DNA of 64,000 nt from Ilex aquifolium (lineage: Eukaryota > Streptophyta > Magnoliopsida > Aquifoliales > Aquifoliaceae), in assembly GCA_951799425.1 (NCBI GenBank), contig OX637393.1, positions 33,595,244 through 33,659,243 of the forward strand, read 5' to 3'. The translations under genes and the position numbers were made by a program. The notes below the pieces were generated by a model. The model saw only the letters and a list, made by a program, of their open reading frames with translations. It was not told the DNA's origin and made no database searches. Numbering within the stretch: position 1 is the stretch's first letter; the number at the start of each line of letters is the position of its first letter. Below, piece after piece: positions 1 through 11,950 of the stretch.

Positions 1-636
1 CAGGCTATCATTTTATGCACCAGGTTTGAAGAATAAAAACTCCCGTTAATAGTGTGAATTCAAATTTATACGCCTAATACAAGCCATGATCATGCACGAA
101 GTCTTGATTCATCTCGTAATTTCTCATTGACAGCTCTGCATAGACAAAGATGATGCATACTTCGAGAGTGTATTAACAAAAAATGATGTACAAAGAACTA
201 TGACAATCAAATAGAATGGAAGTGACAGCACAAAATTAGGAATTACAAACAATGTTTCAAGCATCATCATGAAATGTGATTGTTTGGCTAAAATTCTAAA
301 AATCATCCGTGTAGTTTAAGGCATGCTATAGATTTCTATTAAACAAAAGAATCAAGAATTAAATTTCTAAAGGTTATGGAAACGAGTTCATTCAGCAGAT
401 GGAACTATGAAAACCTGAATCAACTAATTTTGGTAAATTTCCAACTATTGGTGTTGAGATGACCTGTAAAAGTAAGTATGTTCTGTACAAAGCTGTGTAT
501 CTCACTGGCTCTAGATTATGCCTGCCCCTTCGAAAACAGACAACAATAGAGAGCAAGCATTCTGCTCTGAACTTGGCGCCAAATGCCCTCTCTTAACGGC
601 AGAGACTTGAATGATCTCTCCTAGTTGTCAATCCTA
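1..636. other. 3' flank of the TPS gene
   Basis: No coding sequence is recognisable here. The part next to the stop codon at 637 should contain the 3' UTR of the minus-strand TPS gene, but I see no unambiguous polyadenylation signal on that strand. The remainder is AT-rich and non-repetitive by eye. Confidence 0.5.
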
Positions 637-3600
637 TCAAAGAGACCCTTCAAATGAGACTTGGAAATGAGCAGACTTTGGTTTCTGTGAGGATGTTGCT
701 GCGACAAGGCCTTGCAGCATCCTAATTACTTCAACTGTATCATCAAGGTAGTATTTTGCCATACTTGGTTTCTGACCAACTGTGCACACGAATACTTCTG
801 CTATGGCAGGCAAGGACGGGTTGGCAACTGAGCTTGCAATGCTCTCAAACATGTCTTCATCTGAACGATCATCGCCTATGCACACCACAAAATCTGGCGG
901 CTTCCCTCTACTCTGTATGGTTGCAATAAGACTCTCCACCACTACACCTTTGCTCACACCCTGCAATACCAATGATTAGCATTAGCACAGATAAAAGAAT
1001 AGATTCAAACAGAAATGATCTAATAATAACTAAAAAGTCAAGAATTGTTGAATTGTACCTAAACTTTAATCAAACAAACCTATATACAATAACCATATAA
1101 AAAAAGAGCTAATAAATATTTGATCATAATAATATCCCAGCAAGTTCATCCCAAGATTATTTGGAAATTACAACCACATACTATCACGTATAAATCGATA
1201 AATCACAAATAACTACTAATTGAGTTCTTCTTGCAATTAGACAATCATTCCTAGTTTCTTTGCATATTTTCACGGGATTATAAATGATCGTTATGTTATG
1301 GAATGCTCCCATGTCCTACCCTCCCTCTTTCAAAATAAGAGTAACAAACGGGGAAGGAGTTGGAGTTGGGGTTTGGGGTTTTTTTTTTTTTTGGGGGGGG
1401 TATCCTGCATGACTATTCCAACTTCTGTTTATATTGGAATCCCTCCCAAGTAGTGCATGTTGTTATTTCAAAATGTTCCCAGAGCAAATAATTGTTCAAT
1501 AGATATGCTTTACACCTGTGGTTTCACTTCAACAATGTACTGGCCTCTTTTAACAACTACAGGCTCGTTAGCAAGAACATTCTCCAAGTGATCTAGAAGC
1601 TCCTTTGCTTGCCATGTCCCAAAGTCAGGGTCAGCTTCTTGATGGTGCCACACTAAAGCACTTTCTTTCTGTTCTATGAAAGAGCCATCTGTTGCCTCCG
1701 TATAATGCTCCATTACTGGCAACGCCATCTTTTTCCAGTCGACATCCATTGCTAACGTGCAGGACTCCCACTGGGAATCTCTAGTCCACCTGAGGATAGC
1801 AAGAGACCCAAATTAAACAGAGGAAACATCATTACAAAGAGAACAACAGGAATCCCATGACAATGATTCAATATATCAAAGAACCACAATGTTACCTAGT
1901 AAAGTAACCATGTTCTGCAGATAGGCCAAGTCTTTCACATGGGGAGAACCATTTGCTCAGAGAGTCCTTTCCTCTGCCACTCACTATAAAAACAACATTT
2001 TTGGGGTCACTGCATAAACCATTCAAGACTGAAATAATTTCACTGCTAGGAGTTTTATTCACTTGACCCTGTGGCATCATGGTACCATCATAGTCCAGAA
2101 GGATAACCCGGCTGTTGGTCTTATTATAAGAATCAACTATGTGTTCCACCGAGAGCTTCCTGAAATTAGGACCCAAAGCAACAACCCTGAAACCCAATCC
2201 AAATCCAATTTCCCAACACCTCTTGATATAATGCTCCCTACAGGCTCTCTCAAGGTCCTGATCAAAACTCTTCGCCCAATAAGCAACATCATGAGAACTA
2301 ATATATTTGTAGTGCTTCTCATGGCGCATTTGTTTCTCAGCCTCTGGCATTGTGATTGCCGAATTCATAGCATTCGACACACTATCAATATTCCAAGGAT
2401 TAACCCGGATTGCCCCACTGAGAGATGGTGAGCATCCAATGAATTCTGAAACAATAATAACACTCTTTCTCGGTGTTGCCGACCCGTCGAGCCCCAAGGC
2501 CTTATCTAAATCAGGGCTACCCTGCCTGGAAACTGTGTACTTGTAAGGCACCAAATTCATACCATCCCTCACAGCATTCACCACACTACACTCAGAAATT
2601 GCAAAGTATGCAACTTTGTCTTGGGTTGTAACTGGTCCATTGACACAAACAATCGGCTCATACCCAGGTTGGCCATATTTCTGATTGATTTCCCCTGCAA
2701 CTTTATTGATCTCATTCTGAACCTCTTGAATATCATTACCTGAACTCCTCGCAGGGTTCATAATTTGAACCAAAACCACTACTCCCCTAAATTGAGGGTG
2801 CTCTTCTAAAAGCTGCCCCATTGCTAAAAACTTCAAACTAATACCCTTAAACATATCCATATCATCAACACCTAACACCACAGTTTTCCCCTCATACTTT
2901 TCCTTCAATTCTTGAACCTTCATGGCTGTTTCCGGCAGAGATTTAATGGATTCAAGCTGACCCATATGAACACCAACAGGGAGGATCTTAATGCTGACAG
3001 TTCTACCATAATAGTCCAGACCAATGTAACCCCTTTTGGACTGATAATCCAATCCCAGCATTCTTCTACAACATGACAAGAAATGCCTTGCATAATCAAA
3101 TGTATGGAATCCAATAAGATCACAGTTCAACAAGGCCCTCAAAATCTCATCCCTCACAGGCAATGTTCGATATATTTCCGACGATGGAAAGGGACTATGC
3201 AAGAAAAACCCAAGCTTTACTCTATGATATCTTTTTCTCAAGAAAGTTGGCAATACCATGAGGTGATAATCGTGTACCCAAACAGAATCCTCATCAGGGT
3301 TGATCATCACCTCTATTACCTTATCAGCAAAAATCTTGTTTGCTGATACATAGGCTTGCCACATAGTACGATCAAAACGGACTCCATGGCTTGGTGTCAC
3401 AGGCAACATGTAGTGAAACAAAGGCCAAAGATAATGCTTACAGAAGCCATGATAGAACTTGTTCAATAACTCTAATGGCAGAAAAGTGGGTACACACCTA
3501 AATTTATCCAGCAAAAACTGAGCCACCTCTTCTTGCTCCGAAGGGTCAATCTTCGCCTTCAAACACCCGACATAGACGACTTCGACGTCCGGCGAAAAGC

Positions 3601-3907
3601 CATCTTTGAGCTGCAAAACAAAGGCGTCCTTGTCCCATTCAAAGCACCATTTCTTGGTTTCTGAATCTCGAAAAGTCTTGATTGGCAACTGGTTTGCCAC
3701 AATGATTCTGCGTTCTTGACTCACTGACGAGACAACGTCATCGGACTCAGTTCTCTCACAACTTTTATCACCAACCTCGCCTTCATCATAACTCTCATCA
3801 AACTCCGATATTATCCCCGGGACTGTCATCTCTCTGCGTATACGAGTCCGATCAACAGTCGAATAATCATCAAGGTTTAGAAGATTAAAACAAGATCTCG
3901 ACAACAT
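637..3907 (-). CDS. TPS11: Class II trehalose-6-phosphate synthase/phosphatase-like protein, TPS11-like
   Basis: Three coding exons are read on the minus strand: 3907-1896, 1789-1516 and 960-637. All junctions are GT-AG and phases are consistent, giving 869 residues, normal for class II plant TPS (850-870). The glycosyltransferase-20 domain spans about 66-560. A C-terminal HAD phosphatase domain carries DYDGT (605-609), SGR (643-645), K766 and GDDRSDED (791-798). In the GT domain the stretch VDDMDMFKG (347-355) has Asp at 349 where catalytic OtsA-type enzymes have Arg (VERLDYSKG), while the Lys is kept. Class II proteins are generally regarded as lacking strong synthase activity and acting in sugar signalling; that is family knowledge. 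The phosphatase motifs look intact, but activity cannot be judged. I chose the Met at 3907 because MLSRS matches the family N-terminus; an in-frame Met at 3988 would add 27 hydrophobic residues. The TPS11 assignment rests on remembered similarity (GYFTRW, DYDGTMM, GVSKG) and could be another class II paralogue. Confidence 0.93.
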
Positions 3908-3974
3908 AATGACAAAAACCCAGATGACAAATCTTGGGTTTATGAGCAAAAAGCCAAAGAATGAGGCAAAAACA

Positions 3975-4209
3975 CTACAAAACAGCAATGAAAATGAAGA
4001 TTTGGCTTGAAGGGTGTGCTTGTTTTCTGATATTATTATCGGTGGGTGTTACAAACCAGAAGAAGCGTATAATACTTCATGAATATAAGAGTATTTATGT
4101 TTTATATGGAATTTTCGTTGAAAAACCAATATGGAAACTCCTTTTTGTACAAGGAAGGTGGTGGTAATGGTAAAAGGATAAGAATGAAGAGACCGACCGA
4201 CTTGCTTAC
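3975..4209 (-). other. Probable 5' UTR intron of the TPS gene
   Basis: On the minus strand a good donor (G|GTAAGCAAG, at 4209) and a pyrimidine-rich acceptor (TTTTGTAG|T, at 3975) bracket 235 nt between the TATA box and the start codon. Class II TPS genes often have a leader intron. If it is removed, the upstream in-frame ATG at 3988 disappears from the mRNA, which supports the start at 3907. This is inferred from splice-site sequence only. Confidence 0.5.
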
Positions 4210-4347
4210 CAATATGGGTCTACGTAATAGAGTGGTGTGGATGGCCAAGATTGACTTTGGACTGCCTCATCATCATCTTGATCATCTATGAGATATTGAG
4301 ATCTCCCTTTTCCCTTCTACTTCTTAACTGTAACCGACCCTTCTGTG

Positions 4348-4405
4348 TCTCTCTCTCTCTCTAACTTTCTCTTTCTATATCTATATTGTCTATCTATTAT
4401 ATATA
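4348..4405 (-). promoter_or_regulatory. TPS core promoter: TATA box and GA-rich leader
   Basis: A TATATATA run on the minus strand (4405-4398) is followed about 35-50 nt downstream by a (GA)n tract (4362-4348), a common plant core-promoter and leader arrangement. The transcription start would lie near 4370, giving a leader of about 460 nt before splicing. No competing TATA box lies closer to the start codon. Confidence 0.55.
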
Positions 4406-4817
4406 GCTGTGTGGCAATATGGTATAAGTGATACGAAGCTAATACTGGCAATTTGAATTGGAAGAATGACACTTTACCCCCCAGTAAATTCTAAATATTT
4501 TAACTTGTCTTTTTTAATGCTTAAAGATCAATATTATGGGTTCATAATTTGGAGACATATTGCAATGACCTAATTATTTATAATTGTTGGATTAAAAATA
4601 AACTTTATTCAACATTTCAACTCTCTACTAATTTAATGACTAAATTAGGTCCCTATACTACTGCTCAAGATTAAAACTCTCACCCTACATCACCATTTTC
4701 CCTAAATAGTTGCAATGTAACCCTTTTTCACAAATTTATACCCAAATTTGGACAAAAAGGAGCATATTCCTATCATTTGGAAAAATTAGGATAATAATGT
4801 GAAATATTTGATCTTTA

Positions 4818-4842
4818 GGGGGGGGGGGGGGGGGGGGGGGGG
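4818..4842. repeat. G25 homopolymer
   Basis: Twenty-five consecutive G in an AT-rich context. It could form a G-quadruplex, and its length is likely unreliable in the assembly. Confidence 0.9.
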
Positions 4843-5117
4843 ATGTTGAAAATATTTGAAGAAGTAAAATGCCATTAAACCTTTTGGATTTGGTGTGGTC
4901 TCATCAGTTCAGAATTACAATACTAGGTTTACCGGGTATAGCCGGTTGTGGGGGGTCTCTAAGAGGAAAATGAAGTTACTAAAATGGGTATGGTAACTGT
5001 TTTGGAATGGAATTAAATTGGAAGAGAGAGATTTGGTTGGGGTTAGTATGGGGAGAGATCCGTAATTTAAGGAACTTTGTGGTGTGAAAGGAAAGAAAAA
5101 AATAAGAAGATAACAGG

Positions 5118-5123
5118 CACGTG
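5118..5123. promoter_or_regulatory. G-box CACGTG upstream of TPS
   Basis: A CACGTG core lies about 710 bp upstream of the TPS TATA box. G-boxes bind bZIP and bHLH factors and often mark ABA-, light- or sugar-responsive promoters. Function here is inferred only from motif and position. Confidence 0.35.
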
Positions 5124-5230
5124 TGTGGAATTTGGCTTTACAGCTGTGAAAGGCTTACTCGGTCTAGATAGACATAACAGCTGGCGCGTGTCGAGATAAA
5201 TCACATCTCTCAACGCTCCTCCGTGTGACC

Positions 5231-5276
5231 CTTTCTTTCTTTCTCTCTCTCTCTCTCTGTCTCTCTCTCTCTCTCT
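5231..5276. repeat. (CT)n microsatellite
   Basis: Nearly uninterrupted CT/CTTT repeat of about 46 bp, with one GT interruption. Confidence 0.9.
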
Positions 5277-6566
5277 ATATCCACATACGATTATTATTTA
5301 TTCAGAGAAAGGTTATGCTGCGGGTCACCTTACAGAAGCTTTCGTGTTTACCCACGAACAAAAAGGCAAAAAAAATAAATAAAAGAAAAAAAAAACCTTT
5401 CATGAATTATGAATTTTTAATAATAGTAAATTAGTTCAGGTGGCCAGCATTTTTAATCTCTTTAAATGATGAATTTGGTGATACAAATAAATGATATGAA
5501 GTTTTTGTTATAGAAATAAGGTATTTTTCTTATCCGATCTTCAACCAAATCTTGATCCGCCAAATAATTTTTTGTTATTCTTATCTCCTTCATCCATGAA
5601 AAAAATATATTTCTTGTAGCCCATAGAAAAATAAATAGTAGTACTCGAGATAGGTCTAGCTCCCTAATTGACAGTAAGGGTGACTAAGGACTAGAGCTAC
5701 TTTCTTTCTTTATGGTTAGTAAATTAGGGTGATCTTTAAGTACTTTGTTAGCTCGATAGTAGGTTGCTTCCCCTTCCCTCCATTAAAGACAGAACTAGTA
5801 CAAGGTCATTTTCTTTCCGATATGAATATGAGTTTATAGGTGTGTTTTGCCAAGAGTTGTTGGTTGTTAGAACTTGAATCTCAATCTTTATTAAATTTCC
5901 TTGGTATTAAAATTAAAATCAACATTGGGAAATCATTCTATTTATTTTATTTAGTGATGGTGTGGCCCTTAAATGAGATTCTGTCCCATGTACTTTACTT
6001 TTAACATGTCCTTTTTACTCTTACCTTATTCTTAATTTCTTATTTTTTAAATTATAAAAAAATTCCAAGTGATTAAATTTAAAAAAGTTAACCCAAAGAA
6101 CAAAGAGGAAAACCTAAAAGTCATGTTTGTTTCCGTATTAATTACAATATCGTAAATTTCCTACTTCTAAATAAGGAAAACAAAACTCAATTCAACTAGA
6201 TAAATTTGTCTTAATTTTTTTGTGATTGCCTATATGAATCCCTATTTTGCAATTATACTCTCTTAAGGGTTATTAAATCACAAGTTATCATATATTTTTA
6301 TTATTTGATAATCAATTTTACTTGGGATAAAATTGTGTTGTCTAAATTTATTTACCAAAATCTAGTATCCGCCAAACATTTGATTACTAACTATTTTCAC
6401 TGGTGCAATACTACCTTCTACAAATATATCCAAACAATTTTTTCATAGATATTCTTTTTTCTAGTCCTATCATTTATAGTTTTATCACACGTTCATTTTA
6501 GCATTCTTATTTCTATCATACTCTATTTTTAAATCCGTTGCTTTTTAGATATCTAATTTTCGGTAC

Positions 6567-7353
6567 TGATGGTGTTCGAAATCAACTGACCCAATTATAG
6601 AACAATCTGGGGTGGGCCCCAGAGGGAATGAGTATGTGTCTATGTGACAAAAAACATGTTAAGTGTTGAAGGTGAGATAACGACAGTAATATGAGTGTTT
6701 CACCTCAACCGAAGAACTGAGGTTAGATCCATTGTAAAGGGAGGCTCTTGCTCCTTGGGAATTGTATTGTTTGGGAAAGAAGATTGCTGATACAAGATAT
6801 TTTGCTGGAAGCCTTTTATAGAGTATTTCCTAGGTTACTATTGGGTGATCTCTTTTTTATATCTCTCTTTACACAGTGACATCTTTTGCTATTTATACAT
6901 CTTGTCGTTAGGGCTTCATAGTGGTTCCTTTCTTGGCTGATACTGTGGTCCCCTACTCGTTTGTTCTGTTGCTGGGGCTTGCCACCCCTGACACTTTCTT
7001 GCGCCCACTACTCCTTGAATAGAATACGTGAGCCATCTCCACTACCGGTGTATATTCATTTGTTAAGATTATCAGGTACTATCCCCTTGTCTCCTATTCA
7101 CATGTCGCGGTATAGTCACTAGTGAATTGCTTGGTGTCGAGCTCCCAACTCTCGAGCGGGTAACTGTACCAAACTTATTGATGCCGAGTTGACATATATT
7201 CCGAACTAGATTGTTGTGGACTTCTATGGAACTGGACTGTGGTCTAATTCGGACCTAATGAATGCTACTTGGATGAGAAGTTTGGATCGTCTCGTGTGAG
7301 CTTAAAGAGGTTTTGGACTTTGGAAGAGTTCAGACTTAAATCTATCATCATCA
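6567..7353 (-). mobile_element. Solo LTR E, Tat-like Ty3/Gypsy
   Basis: The plus strand starts TGATGGTGT, like the left LTR of element F, and ends ATCATCA, also like F. Both termini therefore match a minus-strand LTR beginning TGATGATGAT. Flanking pentamers are GGTAC (6562-6566) and TGTAC (7354-7358), a 4/5 target-site duplication. The part at 6,720-6,770 (GGCTCTTGCTCCTTGGGAAT) resembles the corresponding part of F's LTR. No internal coding region is present, so a solo LTR formed by recombination is the simplest reading. It contains the palindromic stretches GTCGAGCTC and CTCGAG near 7,136-7,156. Confidence 0.6.
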
Positions 7354-8540
7354 TGTACCACAAGGAACATGATTGGTCTTATGGTTGTTTAAGCTTAAGA
7401 GATATATGCACCTATTACATGATACAGTAGATATATTCCTCCATTGAGTTCATATTATTTAAATTTTATAAATAATATTACCCTTAGTCTCATACTTTCT
7501 ATTAATAATTTACCCCAAATATTGAATAATGCAATGTACCTTGATACTCAATCTAAACTTTTCCCAATTTAGATTGCTCCTTTTACTAAATTTAAATTTC
7601 ATAAATTTAGTTTTAGTCCTATTTATCTTAATTTTTTTTCATTTTAAAACTTTCTCCATATTTCTAGTGTATTGTTTATTATTTCTTTATTTTTATCAAT
7701 AATATTATATCATTAGCAAGTAACATATATTATGTAAGTTCATTCTGAATCCATTTAGTCAATCATCTACAAAAAAAAACAAAAAAAATATGAATTCAAA
7801 ATAAAAATACCCTGATCTATGATTTTGAAATTCATTAGCCTCTTCTACAATTATGCTCACCAAATCTCTATATTTTTATTTTGTCAGGTCATGATTATAC
7901 TCTCCTTTACACAATTCTTAGCATGTAAAATATATTATTATTTTGTGTAATAACTAGTTGTGTATTGGAATGGTGATGTATCGTTTTGCATAACTGTAAT
8001 GAGGTTTTCAAATAATACCTTCCTATAGAATATAAAATGAGAAATAAGCAAGATAGGTAAATATGGAGTGAGATATTATGCAATATATTATTTTTATTTT
8101 TTTGAGGTTATTAATTACGAATTTAATAGAGATTCATTGTATATAAACGAAAAATAAAATTTTAAAAAATATTAGAAAAATATGTTTTTCTTACATTTTT
8201 TTGTATTTCTCTTCTCTCTAATTTGTTTAGAGCATCTCTAATAGGCTCTTTATTCTCACTCAATTCTGTATTTTAGAAAGACAAAGTAGAGAAACTAATT
8301 TGACTTTTTACATTTGGAGAGAAAGACACACTCTATGTTTTTATCATTAATGAATGAAAAAAATAAAACCTATGTTAAAAAATAAACTTGTTTTTAGAGT
8401 TTTATTATTTTATTAGGTGCGTTAGTATAATATTTATATTGCATGTACTAGATAGTAATTTGTGTTAGTGGATTATCATTATTTGATGCTCATCTTCGTA
8501 AAGCTACATACAACATACTTTTATTTTTCTCAAATATCTC
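7354..8540. other. AT-rich intergenic DNA
   Basis: Very AT-rich with short A and T runs. No coding potential, RNA gene or recognisable repeat boundary was found. Confidence 0.6.
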
Positions 8541-9030
8541 AAGGGGGGTACCAGTTCTAGAACTCGCCACGTGTTGTTCCTACAATGGAGACGTGGCGTG
8601 TAGTATCGTTTAAAAAAAGCAAAAGTCACGGACGCCCAAAAACGTAACTTTGACTGTTCACTCGGACGACTAACAGCGTATCCAACGGCTCTAATCCTGT
8701 CCGTTTGCACCGACACGTCACCAAACACCACAGGATCAGATGGTTCCTTGGTGAGCTGGTGGGTCCCCATTGGCCCACTTGGCGGTGAATTGGTGGAGAT
8801 GACCGTTGTGTGTCAGTGGTTTTTCGATGATATCTTTCGTTTCTGATGAATAATTATCCGTAACTGTTTTCTGGGACCCACTTTGTGAGGTACCACGTGG
8901 AGACATGAGTCATCATGGGACCCACTTTATCCGAACAGAGAGAAGGATTTACTACGGTGAAGCGTGAACATGGGCGGCATCCTGTCTTGAATGTCTTGTT
9001 ATTTATTTTGTATTGCAGGTGGGACCCACC
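8541..9030. promoter_or_regulatory. G-box/TCP-site module 1
   Basis: A GC-richer island holds CACGTG at 8568 and 8894 (the latter within palindromic CCACGTGG), the ABRE-like ACGTGGC at 8591, TGAGTCA at 8906, TGGGACCCAC at 8872 and 8916, and palindromic GGTGGGACCCACC at 9018. GTGGGNCCCAC is the TCP consensus and CACGTG the bZIP/bHLH core. The density suggests a promoter or enhancer, but no adjacent gene is visible. An 88-codon minus-strand ORF (8504-8770) inside it resembles nothing known to me. It could be the promoter of a lost gene or a non-coding RNA, or a distal TPS element. Confidence 0.4.
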
Positions 9031-9294
9031 AATACAATAATAGGTGTTTTTTGGTCATTTTGAGTTGATATTTTAGTCGAGTTCAAAACAAAAAAAAAAA
9101 CAAAAGTTGATATATTAAGAGTGAAATCCAATTCAATACATATCATATATTTCTTAATTTTTCTTCTCGGTAAATCATTAACTATGAATACAATTGAGAT
9201 CTATTGTATATAAGTAATTCATACATGACATGTCATTTGCCAAAAAGAAAAATGAAAAAAATCCATTTGGAAGGGAATTTGATTAGATATTTTT

Positions 9295-9565
9295 ATTTTA
9301 GCCTTTTTTTTTTTGTTAAGTAAAAAAAATGTGGGGATAAATGAGAGCACCCAGAGATCACCCCAAATAGGTTCTCACTGGTGAGATCATGAGGTCACTA
9401 ACTACACTCGTTACTCCTCGGGAACGAACCTAATTAGACTAGTATAGCGATCAACCACTGAACCTTAATGTGGACTCCAACACTCGAACCTATGACCTTA
9501 GGGTGAGAAGTTCTGCCGGTACTTTACTAAATCATCCCACTCGATGGTATTTCATTTTAGCCTTT
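9295..9565 (-). mobile_element. tRNA-derived SINE with target-site duplication
   Basis: Identical flanks ATTTTAGCCTTT occur at 9295-9306 and 9554-9565. Between them the minus strand reads from near 9553 towards an A-rich tail (T run 9304-9314 on the plus strand). A box B-like GGTTCGAGTG lies at 9490-9481, about 65 nt from the 5' end, with a plausible box A (GTGGGATGATTTAG) before it. Pol III promoter boxes, A tail and 12-bp duplication together define a SINE of about 247 bp. Family not recognised. Confidence 0.7.
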
Positions 9566-11456
9566 AACCCTACAAGTTATCTTATGATTTTGTGAGTTAA
9601 AATTATCATTTTTCTTTCTTGGCAAAAATAATTCATCTTTTATTTAGCATGTGTTGGGTGGTGTTACAATAAAGGGTAGATGAGTTTTGGTTGGTACAAT
9701 CAGTCTATTGTCCATTTCTAATAAACGTGATTGACCAAATTCTGAATTATTTTTTGAACTCGTATAACTGTCAAAAGTGAATTAGTCCGAATACTCATAT
9801 ATAAGTCCGATATCATTGATGTCCAATAACTTTGATAGTAATGACTAGATTTACTACTACCTCGTCCATTGTGTATAACATATGTACTACGATGCATGTG
9901 TGACTTATTCAAATCATGAGCTAACACTAGGTTATTATGTGATCAAGTCGATCGAATTTTTCTTATTTTTTGATTTATCTTACCTTTTAATAAGGAAAAA
10001 AACAGAAATAAAAAGTTTTAACATGATTGGCAAAAATGTCTACCTACGAACTAAAGTGAAAAGAAAAGCATGAAAAATTGCAAGAGATTGAGGTGAATAT
10101 CCCTATATTCGTTATCTCCAAATCAAATCAAGTTGCCTTTCTTTTCTTGGTACGGGAAGTCAAAGTAATTAACCTTAATTATCGCATTAAAACGCTTTCG
10201 AACTTTGATCACGTGGCATATTACAAATTTGAATGAGAATGTGGGACCCTTTGGATCACGTGCCTTATTTATTACATGTGTGACTTGGCACACAGCCACG
10301 CAAGGCAGTGAGGAACCCATTATACCAGATTCGGATCTCTCCATTACCCATTTTTTTTAATTTCCTTTAATACAATTCTAGATGAGTGAAATGTATAAGA
10401 TTCTGAATTTTAATAGACAAAATTTTATTCTTGTAAGAAAATTCTTTAATAATGGTTAACACTCCACCAACAACAAAATGAATAAAGAAATATCTTATCT
10501 ATTGAAATTCAAAATGTTATACAGATACTCATCTAGCATTGTATTAAAAAAAATTAAAGGGAAGAAGTAATAGAAGGGATTTAAATCCATTATTACCCAC
10601 TCTGTATGCCTCAAACATAACTCTATAATTAATCAGATCTAAATTCTTGTATTTCACTTTTACTAATACTCCATTTCATACGATAGAAAAATAGAAAGAT
10701 AAAAAATTGGAAGGATGCAAAATTAAAAGAATAGATAAAACATCATATTTGATAAGGAAGGAAAAGATGAATGAACTTTCTTTCCAACTTATCAAAATCA
10801 ATCCCTTTAAAATTAGAAGGAAAGTGAATGAAAAATTAATTATTTGTGTTAAAATGTATCTTATTTGTCTATATTTTTTGATATATACATATATTATGTA
10901 TATATTAATTTCATATATAAATATAATGATAAAAATATGTATTTATACTTTTTTAAAAAAAAGAAAAAAATAAAAAAAAATATTTTTTCCATCTTACCAA
11001 TCACCCAAAAAAAAAAAAATTATTTTATTTTTCATCCATTCAACTAAACACAAATGAAGGAAAGTGTATCATTCTTACTTTTCTTCTTTAGATGATAGAA
11101 AATGTATCTCCCGACTTTCCATCCCTCCTACTTGCTATCATTCTTACCAAAAAGAACAAAAATTTTATTCAATTGTAAATAATTAACTATGAATGGATAA
11201 GGGGTTCGTATCTAGATACTAAATCCCAATTAAATATATGGTGAAAAATTTATCATTGAATCAAATTACATAAAAAAAAATAGAGATAATTTCAATCCTT
11301 AATTGACCTAATCTGAATGACTTATTATCGACGTTTGAGCCCTCAGATTTCGATGTTTTTAGAGATATCTTAGTTTGTTAACTTCCTGAGTTCACAAAGC
11401 AACCATAAACATTGTGATTTCATAGAGATGATTATCGGTTTTAATAAAGTCTTTGT
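9566..11456. other. AT-rich intergenic DNA
   Basis: No gene or RNA is recognisable. It contains the second G-box module near 10.2 kb. The rest is AT-rich with poly-A and poly-T stretches, densest at 10,930-11,030. Confidence 0.55.
10205..10290. promoter_or_regulatory. G-box/TCP-site module 2
   Basis: Two CACGTG cores (10210 and 10257) flank GTGGGACCC (10241), the same motif pair as in the 8.5-9.0 kb module. The two modules may be related by duplication or by shared regulatory logic. No downstream gene is visible. Confidence 0.35.
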
Positions 11457-11474
11457 TGCTGTTTGGTAAGGGGT

Positions 11475-11506
<32 letters not shown>

Positions 11507-11950
11507 TGGAGGACTTGACAAGATGAGTTTGGGAAAAATAGTCCAAAAAATCCCTAAATTTCATGTTTGTATGAAAAATTCAATCTCGTGTTTCCAAACC
11601 TGTCTCGTAGCTGACCCGAAGATTAAACCCATGATTATGGGTTTCGTCAAACCTAGAGAGAGGGTGGGTTTGAGAAGATGGGTAAGGGGTTAAGGATCCA
11701 AAAAACAATTGTACCACTTAACATGAGTATGAATTAGATTAATTAAGGGTAAAATAGTCATTTACAGGACAAATAGTTGTTAATAATTATGATATATTCG
11801 TGGGTCCTACATGTGTATGTGTTGCATATCAAACATGAGTATGAACCGAATTAAATGTTGAACCTCATATTTGTAAAGAGGGATTTTGGTTTGGAAGGGT
11901 TTGAAGAAGACAATCCAAACCCCTCCCCAAAATTCATCCAAACAAGTCGT
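11457..11950. mobile_element. Possible MITE around a G29 tract
   Basis: The left edge (CTGTTTGGTAAGGGG) and the inverse of the right edge (CTTGTTTGGATGAATTTTGGGG) share an imperfect inverted repeat of the TTTGG-type common in plant MITEs. No target-site duplication could be fixed and there is no coding sequence. Tentative. Confidence 0.3.
11478..11506. repeat. G29 homopolymer
   Basis: Twenty-nine consecutive G. The apparent glycine-rich and proline-rich ORFs across it are artefacts of the homopolymer. Confidence 0.9.

Larger units (their letters stand above)
4407..6566. other. TPS upstream region and AT-rich intergenic DNA
   Basis: No gene is visible. The first kilobase is presumably the TPS promoter and contains the G25 tract, a G-box and a (CT)n microsatellite, listed separately. 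From about 5,400 to 6,566 the DNA is AT-rich and holds nothing I can name. Confidence 0.5.

Noticed and set aside
3961..4291. Plus-strand ORFs opposite the TPS leader
   Set aside because: Antisense to the TPS 5' region without motif; shadow frames.
8504..8770. 88-aa ORF inside the G-box module
   Set aside because: No recognisable motif; open frame explained by the local rise in GC content.
11463..11693. Glycine-rich protein ORF
   Set aside because: It exists only because of the G29 homopolymer; the same tract gives proline on the other strand.
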